Shown here one piece after another: positions 36,538-48,517 of a stretch of DNA of 64,000 nt (the first letter of the stretch is position 1; every line of letters starts with the position of its first letter). Origin of the DNA: Bromus sterilis (lineage: Eukaryota; Streptophyta; Magnoliopsida; Poales; Poaceae); the NCBI GenBank assembly GCA_950022295.1, contig OX465598.1:113877001-113941000 (forward strand), given 5' to 3'. Both the position numbers and the translations under genes were made by a program. The notes below the pieces were generated by a model. That model saw nothing but the letters and a program-made list of their open reading frames with translations. It was not told the DNA's origin and made no database searches.

Positions 36538-37212
36538 TCAGAACCAGACGCGGCATTCCGTGGGGTGGAACCCCGGTGGGCCGGCGCCGGCGGGTGCGGG
36601 TGCGGAGTCGTCCCGTCGCTGGATGATGAGAGGGCAGTCAACCCTGGGGTTTGGCCCCGGCACCCTGAAGGCCCACACCTTGAGCTTCATCTTGGCGCTG
36701 AGCTTGATGTCCACGGAGAAGGTGGCGTGGTCGATGGCCTCCTTGCGGAACCCCGCGGCGGCGACCCCGCCCTCTAGCGGGTGCTCGCCCGCGAACGCCG
36801 CCTGGACGACGGTGGTCTCGCCGGTGTCCTGGTAGAAGTCCGGGAGGTCGGTGTGGGCGATGATCTGGCGCTGGTAGTAGGCCTCGGCGGCGACGGAGTG
36901 GTAGTGGATGGCGATCCGGGAGTTGGGGTTGCGGACGGAGAGGCCGACGGAGAGGTTGTAGCGGAGGATCCAGGTGCGCGGGGTGAGGGTGAAGTTGTCG
37001 AGGTCGGCGGAGGCGGCGGTGGCGTGGATGAGGTGCGGTCGGAAGAGGAGGTAGAGCGCGAGCGCGACGACGCCGGCCACGATGAGGACGGAGGCGATGA
37101 CGCTGAAGAGGCAGCTTAGCAGGCCGCAGAAGAGGCACCGGCACGGACAGCACAGCAACGACGATACGGTGCTCGACTTGGCCATCGATCGCTTCCGGTG
37201 GCGTCCGGCCAA
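36538..37212 (-). CDS. NDR1/HIN1-like (NHL) protein, LEA-2 family
   Basis: Intact single-exon frame of 224 codons. Residues 1-30 are basic and Cys-rich (SLLCCPCRCLFCG), residues 31-57 form one hydrophobic membrane segment ending in FRPH, and residues 92-195 carry the LEA-2 fold with the NPN motif (RNPNSRIAIHYHSV, residues 94-107) and AYYQ at 111-114. The protein ends TECRVWF. NHL proteins are plasma-membrane-anchored plant proteins; some, such as NDR1, are needed for pathogen-triggered immunity, while others act in stress or development. Length fits the usual 200-260 residues. The start could instead be Met10 (37185), where MAKSSTVSSL resembles the family's usual start. GC-rich codon use is typical of a grass gene. 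It is the only gene in the window without visible damage. Confidence 0.9.
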   Translation of the reverse strand: MAGRHRKRSMAKSSTVSSLLCCPCRCLFCGLLSCLFSVIASVLIVAGVVALALYLLFRPHLIHATAASADLDNFTLTPRTWILRYNLSVGLSVRNPNSRIAIHYHSVAAEAYYQRQIIAHTDLPDFYQDTGETTVVQAAFAGEHPLEGGVAAAGFRKEAIDHATFSVDIKLSAKMKLKVWAFRVPGPNPRVDCPLIIQRRDDSAPAPAGAGPPGFHPTECRVWF

Positions 37213-37575
37213 CTACTCGATGGATGGAGATCTTTTGTTGGTTCTAGCTAGCTAGCTGGTGAAGGATTGGAGGAGAGAATGTTTCATGGCGATGGATTGA
37301 TGTAGGGCAGATCGAGAGACAGAGACATGCAGGTAGTGGGTAGTGGTCGGAGCCGATGGCCACTTTTGTAGGAGAAGAGTGTACGTGTGATCGTGTCGTG
37401 CATGCAAGACCAGGAGACAAGAGAGGTTTCAGAGCTTTCGTTGGCCGGGTCTTCTGTTCGTGCATGCGCGCGCGCTGTCTTTTTTTTCTTTCTTTCAGTG
37501 GACGCGCTCTATCTGGATATACGTCAGTTGCCTGAAGAAAAATTCGAGTTAGGCGATTTTAATTTAACCGTTTGA
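37213..37575 (-). promoter_or_regulatory. Upstream region of the NHL gene
   Basis: Presumed 5' UTR and promoter. It includes GCTAGCTAGCTAG near 37245 and a GCGCGCGC tract near 37468. No convincing TATA box was located. Confidence 0.35.
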
Positions 37576-37645
37576 TGTATTTCTTCCTATCCATAATAAG
37601 TATCGCTTACTTTAATAAGTGATACTTTTTAAGGATCGAAGGTAG
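37576..37645. mobile_element. Mariner/Stowaway-like MITE remnant
   Basis: TTCTTCCTATCCATAATAAG at the left and an imperfect complement (TTTTTAAGGATCGAAGGTAG) at the right recall the CTCCCTCCGTCCCATAATA ends of Stowaway MITEs. The remnant is only about 70 bp. Confidence 0.4.
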
Positions 37646-39418
37646 TAGATTCAATGATCATAAGACATCTTCAATTTTCAGTCTGATTTTCACCAAATGC
37701 CCGATCCACCCTACCACCGTCGGCTGATTCACCTGCCTTTGTCACCTGCGGTCGGTTGCACTACCGCAATCGTTTCATCGCCCCACCTTCCCCTTGGCCT
37801 TCCTTAACCGATGTGCTAGTTGTAGTCCCCGGCCATCCTCTAAGTCCGGCGATCTCGAGGTATTCAACGTCGGCGAACCTGCACCCCTCCCCATATTTAA
37901 GATAGACATCAGGGCAATCTTTTCCAATGAACCCACACCCCTAAGATAGACATCAAGGCGCTCTTCTCCGGTGAACCTCCGGTGAGCTCCCTCTGCACCT
38001 CGGTGGGAATGGACTGACCCGTTTTTTTAGTCAAGTGGTGTGTGGCTATTGTGGTCTCTTAATTGGGCATGCATATTCATAGACGCGTCAATTTTTTTGA
38101 CTTTCCCTTCTGTCGTGACTTGGCCTTTATGTTGTTCCTCTCCATCCCTCCTTCCTTGAGCTAGTCAACTCCGCTCGGCTCCTCTCCCCCTTCGTCGACG
38201 ACCATGGTGAGTGGTGGTGAGTGGAAGAGGGGCCTGATCTTATTCTATACGTGTAGTTTTAGGCTTTCTTTATATGAAAATAAATTAATTTCACCTTTTT
38301 CTTTCTCTTCTGCTCTCCTCTACGATCATGGTGGCTGGAGAAAGGGTGGTCGGAGCTTGGGATTTGGTGGGAACGAAGGCTCTTATCCGAAGCTCCCCCC
38401 CGATGTATTTTCATGGTGGGGTTGTGTGTGATCTCTCATCTGGAGGATCCTTTGACCTTTGTCCTCTCATTTATCTAATCGTCATGGTGATGATGCTAAA
38501 GGTGGCACGAGATGAAGAATTGGATGTCACGGATTGGGTTCAAGTTCATCCTCACCGGAGTTGAAATCTGAGCTACACCACTTACTGAACCCCGACTTCA
38601 GTGATAGAGATGGGCGATCTTTGCTACTCTGGTGAATTTTCTGGCCAAAGGTCAGCCAACCCCTTTCTTCCCGACCAAGATTCCTAAAGGGAGGCGGTGT
38701 TGCGTCTTCTCAAATGTTGTGGCTTTCTGCTATGGCAGTTCATCGATCGAAGTGGCTCCGTCCTCGACAACAGTGAGATGGAATTTGAGTTGATGCTAAG
38801 GACCCGATTGCATTTGAATATTTTAGTTCAGATCCTACTTGCAAAGTCTAGGGACTTATGTTTTATTTTCATTTTTAGTTGGGTCTAGTTGTAACCATCA
38901 TTGTAATGTTTCTTATAGAATAAAGTTTCAGGACCGGTCTCCTATTTCTTTGAAAAAAGTGTATAAATCACTTCCAAATCCATCTCAATGGTGCCATATC
39001 CCTCTACACAAAATTTTGCTATAAATTTTACTCTCAAATCTTCAAAATCATATCCTTTAATGGTATTTAAGCCAAAACATCAAATTTGGATTGTTTTGAC
39101 CACTTTAAAGCATTTTCATAGCTCATGAATTATTATTTTTCATAAAAATAATTTTACGGGTTGTTTGTAAAATTTAGGGGAAGTTACATGTTGACTATCT
39201 TTTCAATTCATGTAAACATCTTCTCTTAAATTTTCTCTTATTTTTGCATTAAACAGGCATACAAATTAGACATGCACATGTATATATCATCATAATAATT
39301 CAAAGAATGTTATACAAACACACATAATTGATAATAATTTAAATTCACTAGTTTGAAATTCAAATTCAAACATAATAAGTTTTCCAAGCCTTTGCAAATA
39401 TGCACAATACGAAGTTTA
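37646..39418. other. Unrecognised non-coding sequence
   Basis: 37900-37990 has a tandem duplication of about 45 bp (AAGATAGACATCA.GGC). 38150-38890 is a GC-moderate stretch with repeated ATCATGGTG phrases, no long frame, and AATAAAG near 38920. It may be an old transposon or processed sequence. 38950-39418 is AT-rich flank of the Harbinger relic. Confidence 0.35.
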
Positions 39419-39990
39419 TTAATCATGAAGCGCCCATAAATTCTCAACTAGATCATTGTAGAGTTGTTCATGATAGGTGCGGTTTACGATCTTTCAATGC
39501 GTTTCAAGAAATTTCCGTGGTGGTCGTTCATTCCTCTGTGAATTAACTTGTGGCATGTAACCTTTATTCCCCTTGTTCCTAGGGCGATAGTCAGGTGGTT
39601 GTTCCTTTGCATCCTCTATGATCATGTTATGCAATATTACACATACATTCATGATGCGCCAGAAGTTCTTTTGTTAACAAAACCATGCAATACCAGAAAC
39701 AATGGTGAAGCGAGCATCGAGAACTTCAAATGGCCGCGCTCAACATATATTCTACATGTGTTTTGTTTCCTAGCAGAGTGAATAATCTTGTTACCTTGAA
39801 GGTTTGATCTTGTCTTTACAAATGTTGCATATGCGGGATATATGCTATGAGCAAGAAAGTAGCCCATGTTGTATTTATGCTCATCGATTTTCAAAATTTA
39901 CTTGAGGTGCCTCTCCAACAAAAAAAATTCTTGTAAACAGATGAGATCTTTGCAACACATTCAAATCATTTTAGATCATGGCAATCTAAA
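39419..39990 (-). pseudogene. PIF/Harbinger-type transposase, decayed C-terminal half
   Basis: Minus-strand pieces in family order: DLNVLQRSHLF...GEAPQVNF (about 39990-39900), then EHKYNMGYFLAHSIYPAYAT and FVKTRSNLQGNK (39894-39780), then VILHNMIIED (about 39640-39612), then EQLYNDLVENLWALHD ending in TAA at 39419-39421. These match the DDE nuclease region and C-terminus of plant PIF/Harbinger transposases. They occupy at least three frames with several stops, so the gene is dead. Terminal inverted repeats were not found. Confidence 0.85.
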
Positions 39991-40408
39991 ATATGAATGC
40001 CAAATAAACATGTCATTTTAGATCCTCGGATGGATCAGTACGCGGATACTGATGTGGGAGTCGGTGATCCAACCATAGACGCAAACTTTTGTATATATAT
40101 CAACCGAAATAGAGCATATTCACACATAATACAAACAAACTGGATTTCATTGAAATTCAAACATAATTTATATAATTAAATAATATTTGTCCTTTCAACT
40201 AATAAAATTAAAAAACTAATAATAATCACAAAAGATCACCTCGTATGTGTGGTCGGCCTGCCCCACAACACATTCGGTACCATTTGTACAGTCGTCATTG
40301 TTGTTCTAGCAGCGGGAGGGCGTGGGGTCACGAAAGTCCTACCCGATCATCTTCTGACACTTGCGGCGGAGCCGCTCGTAATCCTTTGTTGCATAAAGGG
40401 TGGCCTAG
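39991..40408. other. Flank of the Harbinger relic
   Basis: 39991-40240 is AT-rich. On the minus strand 40240-40408 has a short coding-like run (KDYERLRRKCQKMIG, stop, DFRDPT) that continues past solo LTR A into 42021-42300. Confidence 0.35.
40404..40408. repeat. Left TSD of solo LTR A (CCTAG)
   Basis: Exact partner at 42016-42020. Confidence 0.92.
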
Positions 40409-42015
40409 TGATACGTCCCAAACGTATCTATAATTTCTGCTTGCTCCATGCATGTTTTGTGTGATATTGCTATGATCTAGATACACTTTCATATACTTTT
40501 GATCATATTTGGACTAACTTATTAACTCAGTGCACCACAGTGTCAGTTTCAGTTTTCTGCTGTTTTTCTATTTCAGGTTTCCCAATATTAAAATTCTCCA
40601 AAAAATCTGGAAAAATCAGATAAAAAATCAGCGAGAAGGAACCTTTCGGAATCACCTGGGCGGGGCCAGAGGGCCAGCACTAGGGACCCACGCGGCCACC
40701 AGGCGCGACCTAGGGTTCGGCCGAGCCGGGGGAGCGCCTTGACTCCTGGTGCCCCCCTGGCTGTCCCCCTTCGCCTATATATTCTCCGTCATGCGAAACC
40801 TCTGAAGACAGAACCATTTGTTGCGATCTCGCCTCTGTTCCGCCGCCGTCGCGCTTCCAAGATCGGGAGCGCCAGCAGACTTCTTCCCGGCACCCTGCCG
40901 GAGGGAGGATTGACCTCTGGGAGCTTCCCCTCCACCATGGACGCTTCCCGGATGTGCCGTGAGTAGTTTCCCTTGGACCATGGGTCCGTGTTCAGTAGCT
41001 ATGTGATGTTCTCCTCCTCTTTTTGTTCTTCATGGTTTAGTCCTCGTGAGCTTCCCTACATGATCGAGGCACATATGTAATTTTCTGCTGTTGCTATGAT
41101 GCGTTTGCTGGGATCTGATGGATTATGAGATTATGTTCAGATTGTGATTGAGTAATATATTTGGTTCTTATCTCTTATATTTTTGTTCTTAAGTAATTCT
41201 TGCATGTTCTCCGTTGTTGTTTATTGCTTTGGCCAAGTAGTAGGTAGTAACTCCAAGAGGGAACGTTATGCTCGATTGTGGGTTCATGCCCCCCGATGAC
41301 ACGCTTGAGTGACAGAAACATGAGTCTAGGAGATGTGTTGTTGCCACAAGGGGGAAAACAACGGTGCTTGTAACCGCGGTTGTGAGGATTGTTTACTTTA
41401 CGCAAATTTCTTTTTAATGCAGTTGTCTGTTGCTTTGGGTTTACACTTTGGGTGGGGCTCGCAACTTAATACCAGCGAGATGTTCTGGATATATATCTCA
41501 AGGTGGATGATTAGTAAAAGATGCATTTGGATTTCGGTCTAATTAATTTGGCATACCGCCCATGCTTTTGAGCCTCGTCTTTTGTTTGTAGCATAGTTAG
41601 CATTGCGGTGCGTTTTTAATCCTGTCAATTTCCCAGTTGTAATTTTTTTACCTCGCATAACAGTTTTATCGTCTTTTGGGAGAGAGACATCACTAGTGAA
41701 CATCACAGGACCCCGATCCATATTCTCATTACTGTTTACACGCTCATTTATTTTCCTGCTTTTACGTTCTAGCTGCTACCATTATCATTACTATCTGTTG
41801 CATTGATCCTTTGTGAACAACAAGGCCGGAGAGATTGACGACCTCTCTATACTCGTTGGGAACCAAAGTTATTTGTATTGTGTGCAGGTCCACGTCAATT
41901 GCGCCGTTGACACCTACTTATCATCTTCGGAGTCCTACTGGAGACAAACCTTGGTATCTTCACCGAGGGAAATTTGCCGCTATCCTACTTGGGTAACCAA
42001 CGAGGAGAGATATCA
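40409..42015 (+). mobile_element. Solo LTR A (TGATACGTCC family, gypsy-type)
   Basis: 1607 bp. It starts TGATACGTCCCAAACG and ends AGAGATATCA, so the outer bases are partly inverted repeats. The TSD is CCTAG. It has the same family structure as the LTRs of elements B, C and D: GC-rich U3, TATATATT at 40776-40783, and a long leader with GACACGCTTGAGTGACAG-type sequence. No internal domain on either side. Confidence 0.92.
40776..40783 (+). promoter_or_regulatory. TATA box candidate of LTR A
   Basis: TATATATT after CCCTTCGCC. The B LTRs have TATTTATT at the same place. Confidence 0.45.
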
Positions 42016-42020
42016 CCTAG
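42016..42020. repeat. Right TSD of solo LTR A (CCTAG)
   Basis: Exact partner of 40404-40408. Confidence 0.92.
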
Positions 42021-42573
42021 GCAATGAACGACCATGGATTCAGAGGAGCAAAGGAATGAACCTTGACCGAGCCCTTGTCCTTGGCGCTGCCAAAGGTGGC
42101 GACATCGCTAAGAGACCACAGCTCACCCATTTTGCCAAGTTAGTCGTCCAGCCGACGGAGATGCCTCTTGGATGTCTCGACCTTGTTGACCAAAAAATTG
42201 CGGCCTCAGACCTTCACGAGGTTCTAATCAGCGAGGACCCAGGAGATCGATTAGTCTGAGTTGGCGAACTTTGAGTGGGGTGCCTTATTGCGCCGCTCCT
42301 TCCATGCCTCCTCTGTGGCCACCTTCTCCTCAACGGAAGCAAGGGCCCATCATGAGGAGCTTCTATCATCGCGTCTAAGGTAGTGGATGAGGCGGCTACA
42401 CATCTTAGTGATTGATGAAAATACCTCTTCCTTGATCGTCTTGCTACGCCAAATTTGACGCAACAACGATAGTGCCCCATGATTGAAGATTGTGTAGGCG
42501 CTGTATGGAGACGAGGCTGGCTCATCCTTGAGGCAGTGTTTGATCTATAAGCGCAATTGTGTTGGATAGGGGG
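42021..42573 (-). pseudogene. Decayed coding remnant, possibly the accessory ORF of the Harbinger element
   Basis: The minus strand holds SKTIKEEVFSSITKMCSRLI, then, after a stop, VEEKVATEEAWKERRNKAPH followed by SKFANSD and a stop at about 42256. Charged helical tails of this kind occur in the Myb/trihelix-like second protein of PIF/Harbinger elements. The assignment is tentative. The sequence continues across LTR A into 40240-40408. Confidence 0.3.
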
Positions 42574-42839
42574 TGATACATCTCAAACGCATCTATAATT
42601 TTTTTCTTGTTCCATGCTTCTTTTGGTGATATTGTTACATGTTTTAATGCACTTTCATATCATTTGCAACATATTTGGGACTAACCTATTAACTTAGTGA
42701 CCAGTCTTAGTTTCTGTCTGTTTTTGTCCGTGCAATGCAGAAAATAGCTGAAAAATCAAACTGCTCGGAAAAATCCAGAAAAATTCTAGAAATTATAACT
42801 CTTCAAAAGACTCCAGAATCCCGAAGGGCAGCCAGAGGG
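42574..42839 (+). mobile_element. Truncated LTR (first ~265 bp) of a TGATAC-type family
   Basis: It starts TGATACATCTCAAACGC and follows the first part of the family LTR (..CTATAATTTTT.. CTAACCTATTAACT..) but with many differences. It stops abruptly at 42839, where copia sequence begins. No second end or TSD. Confidence 0.75.
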
Positions 42840-45330
42840 GCATACATGATAGAACCTATGGCTGAAGCATAGGGCGTTGTGGACATTTCCTCCCTTTCTT
42901 TTGCTGTTGCTGGGCATTGAGTCACGCTCAATTTACTTACTTTCATAACGGGCATGAGGCCTCTCTTGGCGTTATCCATATTGAACCTCTTCAATATATT
43001 CTCAAGGTATGTTCTCTGACTCAGTTCTAATAGGCGTCTTGATCTATCTCTATAGATTTTAATGCCTAATATATATGAAGCTTCACCTAGCTCCTTCATG
43101 GAAAATTGTCCATTTAAATATTCCTTTACGTTCTCTAGAAATCTTACATCATTCCCTATCAATAATATGTCATCCACATATAGTACTAGGAATGCTACAG
43201 AGCTCCCACTCGCTTTCTTATAAACACAGAATTCATCGCGATTTTGGACTAATCCAAATGCTTTGATCACCTCATCAAATCGAAGATTCCAGCTCTGAGA
43301 TGCTTGCTTCAACCCATAAATGGACCGTTGAAGTTTGCACACCTTACCAACATCCTTAGGATCAATAAAACCTTCTGGTTGTACCATGTACCACTCTTCC
43401 TCAATGTTACCATTAAGGAACGCAGTTTTCACATCCATTTGCCATATTTCGTAATCGTAATAGGCGAGAATCGCTAGTAATATCCGGATAGACTTCATCA
43501 TCGTTACGGGCGAGAAAGTTTCTTCGTAGTCAAGTCCTTTAACTTGCCGAAAAACTTTTGCGACGAGTCAAGCTTTATAGACACATACGTTTCCGTCCGC
43601 ATCAGTATTTTTCTTGAATATCGATTTATTCTCGACGGCCTTTCCGTCCTCGGGAATATCCACCAAAGTCCATACTTGGTTGGCATACATGGAGTCTATC
43701 TCGGATTTCATGATTTCTAGCCATTTCTTGGACTTGGGTCCTTCCATTGCTTCTTTGTAGTTCACATGTTCGTTAGGTTCATTTAACATGACTGCGTTAA
43801 CAAGTTGTCCATAAAACTGAGTTTTATTTCAGACTCTTGACGACCTGCGAGGTACAATAAGATCCTCTTCATTTTCATGATGATCATCAAGTATGTCACG
43901 ATCGTTATAAATGTCATGATGACCGGTCTCTTCAGCTCCCACTTCAGAAGGTGGTTCCGGAACAACTTCAGTTGCCACGTCTTCCACTTGGAGTGATTGG
44001 TCAATCATCTCGTCAAGGTCTATTTTCCTCCCACTCAATTCTTTCGAAAGAAACTCTTTCTCAACAAAGCGTCCAGTCTTGGCGAGAAACGTTTTTCCCT
44101 CGGACTGGTTGTAGAAGGTATATCCAATGGTTTCCCTTGGATATCCTACAAAGATGCACTTATCCGCTTTTGATTCGAGTTTGTCAGGCTGAAGTTTCCT
44201 AACATAAGCCTCATAACCCCAAATCTTCAAGTGAGACAACATTGGTTTCTTGCCATGCCATTCCTCAAATGATGTTGTCTTTACGGATTTGGATGGTGCC
44301 CTATTAAGAATGTAAGCGACAGTTTCTAATGCATACCCCCATAATGATACAGGTAAGTCGGTATGAGACATCATAGATCGTACACTATCTAATAGATTTC
44401 GATTACGTCGCTCAGAAACACCATTTCGCTGACGTGTTCCTGTCGACGTAAGTTGTGTTACGATGCCGCAAGTATTCAGATGATCGCCAAAATTGTGATT
44501 TAAATACTTGCCACCTCGATCGGATCGAAGGTGCTTGATTTTCTTCCCGAGTTGATTCTCGACCTCACTCAGAAATTCTTTGAAATTTTCAAAGGTGTCG
44601 GACTTATGTTTCATCAAGTAGATATACCTATATCTGCTGAAGTCATCAGTGAATGTCACGAAGTAATGAAGACTATTGCGTGTGGAGACGTTCATAGGTC
44701 CGCATACATCTATATGTATGATCCCTAATAAGTATGCCACACGCTCCATTATCCCATTGAATGGATTCCTTGTCATTTTTCCCATGAGGCATGGTTCACA
44801 TGTGTCAAGGGATCCAAAATCCAATGACTCCAGAAGTCCATTAGAATGAAGCTTCTTCATGCGTTTTATACCACTATGACCAAGTCGACAATGCCACATC
44901 GTCATGTGTTCTTCGCTAGTAGGCTTTAATATTTTGGCCTCAATGTTATCGATATGAAGTACATCATCATGGAGATTAAGTATGAATAAGCCATTTTTCT
45001 CCGGTGCGTGAACATAAACCATACCATCCTTATAAACTGCACAACCAATTGTATCTGACTTAAACAATAGTGATCTCGCTTTAAGCAAGAACAACTAACG
45101 TTGTTCACACTCAATGCGGGTACATAGTAGCACTAATTCAAAATAAAAACTAGTCACAAAGGGAGACTAAGATGCTTTGTGCCGACTGCTAAAACATCAA
45201 CTCGACAGCCGTTGCCTACGTGCATCATCACTTCATCTTTCGTCAAGCGTCTCCTATTCCGTAGCCCCTGAGAGCAGTTGAAAATGTGAGCAACAACGCT
45301 TGTTAAGAAAAGATCAATAACATGTATATC
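42840..45330 (-). pseudogene. Ty1-copia pol remnant (protease edge, integrase, reverse transcriptase)
   Basis: Minus-strand order: protease border and following sequence (VVAHIF, RNRRRLTKDEVMMHVGNG, about 45290-45180); GAG-pre-integrase zinc motif (WHCRLGH...CEPC); integrase core (IHIDVCGPM, FTDDFSRYRYIY, RNGVSERRNRN, supplying D, D and E) in one long frame at 43829-45094; then reverse transcriptase (WQMDVKTAFLNG, YGLKQASQSWNLRF, YVDDILLIGND). Domain order protease-integrase-RT is diagnostic of copia. RT stops at GSIMYA where foreign LTR sequence begins, so RNase H is gone, and gag is missing beyond 45330. Several stops and frame changes (near 43501, 43570, 43830 and 45094-45180) make it inactive. 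It resembles the Angela/WIS/BARE type, but I do not assign a family. Confidence 0.93.
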
Positions 45331-45436
45331 TGATTGCTATCAATTAGTTCGTTGGCTACCCCAAGTGGAAGGTTGAGATGTAGCGTAGCGGTAATTTCCC
45401 TTGGCAAAGATACCAAGGTTGAGATCGAACCCATAG

Positions 45437-45441
45437 GACTC
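45437..45441. repeat. Left TSD of element B (GACTC)
   Basis: Pairs with GATTC at 63783-63787, with one mismatch. Confidence 0.75.
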
Positions 45442-46883
45442 TGATACGTCCAAAACGTATCTATAATTTCTGCTTGCTCCATGCCTCTTTTGTGTGATAT
45501 TGCTATGATATTGATGAACTTCCATACACTTTTGATCATATTTGGAATAACCTATTAACTCAGTGCACCCTAGTGCCAATTCTTGTTTTCTGCTGTTTTT
45601 CTATTTCAGGTTTCCCCTTTATTTAAAGTACCATAAAAATTCCGGGAAAAATATAGGAAAAATCAGCATACCGAAAGCTTTGCGAAGAGCCCAAGAGGGG
45701 CCAGAGGAGAGCCAGGGGGGCCCAGGCGGCCAGAGGGCGCGGCCCCACCCCTGGCCGCGCCAGGGGGGCGCTTGGAGCCCCTGGCCCACCTCTGGCTGCC
45801 CCCTTTCGCCTATTTATTCCCCGTGATGAGAAATCCTCGGGGACGGAACCCTTTTTCGCTATCTCTCCTTTGTTCCGCCGCCGCCGCGCTTCCAAGATCG
45901 GGAGCACCAGAAGACCTCTTCCCGGCACCCTGCCGGAGGGAGGAATCACCTCCTGGAGCTTCCCGGATGAACCGTGAGTAGTCCACCTTGGACCATGGGT
46001 CCATGATCAGTAGCTATGTGATGTTCTCCTCCCCTCTTTGTTCTTCATGGATTAGACCTCGTGAGCTGCCCCACATGATCGAGGCACATATGTAATCTTT
46101 TAGCTATTGCTATATTGAGTTTGCTGGGATCCGATGGATTATTAGATTATGTTCAGATTGTGTTTGAGTAATATATTTGATTCTCCTCTTTTATATTTAT
46201 GTTCTTGAGCAATTCTTGCATGTTCTCCGTTGCTGTTTATTGCATTGGCCAAGTAGTAGGTAGTAACTCCAAGAGGGAGCGTTATGCATGATTGTGGGTT
46301 CATGCCCCCCGATGACTAGCTTGAGTGACAGAAACATGAGCCTAGGGGATGTGTTGTTGCCACAAGGGGGAAAACAATGGTGCTTGTACTTGCGAGTGCA
46401 AGGATTGTTTACTTTACGCAAAGTTCTTTAATGCAGTTGTCTGTTGCTTTGAGTTTACACTTTGGGTGGGATTCGCAACTTAATACCAGCGAGATGTTCT
46501 GGATAGATATCTCAAGGTGGATGATTAGTGGGTAGATGCAGATGGATTTCGGTCTACTTGTCTTGGCGTACCGCCCATGCTTTTGAGCCTCTTCCTTTCT
46601 TTATAGCATAATTAGCATTGGTTTGCGCACATAATCCTGTCAATTGCCCAGCTGTAATTTGTTTACCTCGCATGGCTATTTTATCGTCTTTTGGGAGAGA
46701 GACATCAGTAGTGAACATCATAGGACCCCGGTCCATATTTACCACATTGTTTACACCTTCAATTTACTTTCAGTATTTACTTTTCAGTCGCTATCACTAT
46801 CATTATTATCCCGTGCGATTTATCCTTTGTAAACAACAAGGCTGGAGGGATTGACAACCTTTCTGTACTTGTTGGGAGCAAAG
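45442..46883 (+). repeat. 5' LTR of element B, first part
   Basis: 1442 bp up to the insertion point of element C. Its last bases CAAAG are the left TSD of C. The LTR continues at 53853. Confidence 0.93.
46879..46883. repeat. Left TSD of element C (CAAAG)
   Basis: Exact partner at 53848-53852. Confidence 0.95.
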
Positions 46884-48503
46884 TGATGGCTTCTCGCCCT
46901 TCGTTGGTAGGCCCCAAGTGGAAGGCGTGATGCAGTACAGCAGCGAGTTTCCCTCGGTGAAGATACCAAGGTTTGTCTCCTGTAGGACTCCGGAGATGAT
47001 AAGTAGGTGTCAGTGGCGCAACTGACGTGGACCTGCACACAGAAACAGATAACTTTGTTCCCAACACAGTTCATAGAGGTTGTCAATCTCTCCGTTCTTG
47101 TTGTTCACAAAGGGTAAAAACGCAAGGGATAATGATAGCAAGTAAAAGCAGTAAAGTAAATAAAGCGTGGAAACAATAATAAGGATATGGACCGGGATAC
47201 GTGATGTTCACTAGTGATGTCTCTCTCCCAAAAGACGATAAAACTGCTATGCGATGTAAACAAATTACAGAAACGCAATTGACAGGATTATGAACGCACC
47301 GCAATGCTAACTATGCTACAAAAGAAAGGAAGAGGTTCAAAAGAACAGGCATTACGCCAAAGTAAGTAGACCGTAATCCAACTGCATCTACTACTAATCA
47401 TCCACCTTGAGATATCTATCTAGAACATCTCGCTGGTATTAAGTTGCAAGCCCCACCCAAAGTGTAAACCCAAAGCAACAGACAACTGCATTAAAAAGTA
47501 CTTTGCGTAAAGTAAACAATCCTTGCAACCGCGGTTACAAGAACCGTTGTTTTCCCCCTTGTGGCAACAACACATCCCCTAGACTCATGTCTCTGTCACT
47601 CAAGCGTTTCATCAGGGGGCATGAACCCACAATCTAGCACAACGTTCCCTCTTGGAGTCACTACCTACTACTTGGCCAAAGCAATAAACAGCAACGAAGA
47701 ACATGCAAGAATTACTTAGGAACAAAAAATATAAGAGATAAAAACCAAATATATTACTCTATCACAATCTGAAAATAATATCATAATCCATCAGATCCGA
47801 CGACCTCAACATAGCAATTGCAGAAATATTACAAAAGTGCCTCGATCATGTAGGGCAGCTCACGAGGTCTAAACAATGAAGATCAAAGAGGGGAGGAGAA
47901 CATCACATAGCTACTGATCACGGATCCATGGTCCAAGGAAAACTACTCACGAGACATCCGGGGAGCATCCATGGTGGAGAGGAGACTCCCGGAGGTCAAT
48001 CCTCCCTCCGGCAGGGTGCCGAGAAGAGGTCTTCTGGTGCTCCCGATCTTCGGAAGCGCGGCGGCGGCGGAATAGAGGCGAGTTTGCGGAATAGGGTTCT
48101 CGTTCTGGAGTTTTCCCGTGACGGGGGATAAATAGGCGAAGGGGGGCAGCCAGAGGTGGACCAGGGGCCCCAGGCGCACCCCTGGCGCGGCCAGGGGTGG
48201 GCCCGAGTCGGGTGGACGCCTGGGCCCCCCTGGCTCCCCTCTGGCCCCTCCCGGGCGCTTCTCGAAGCTTCATGTACGCTGATTTTTTATCTGAATTTTC
48301 CCGAATTTTTCTGGCACTTTTTATATGGGGGAAAACTGAAATAGAAAAACAACAGAAAACAGGAACTGGCACTGGGGTGCACTGAGTTAATAGGTTAGTC
48401 CAAATATGATCAAAAATGTATGAAAGTGTATCTAGATCATAGCAAAAACACACAAAACATGCATGGAGCAAGCAGAAATTATAGATACGTTTTGGACGTA
48501 TCA
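46884..48503 (-). repeat. 3' LTR of element C
   Basis: 1620 bp. Reads TGATACGTCC from 48503 leftwards. Confidence 0.95.
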
Positions 48504-48517
48504 ACATCCCCAAGCTT
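48504..48517 (-). other. Polypurine tract of element C
   Basis: The minus strand reads AAGCTTGGGGATGT directly before the 3' LTR. Element B has the same tract at 62103-62116. Confidence 0.75.

Noticed and set aside
36560..37153. Three long frames overlapping the NHL gene
   Set aside because: Shadows of the GC-rich NHL coding sequence. Only the 36538-37212 frame shows family motifs.
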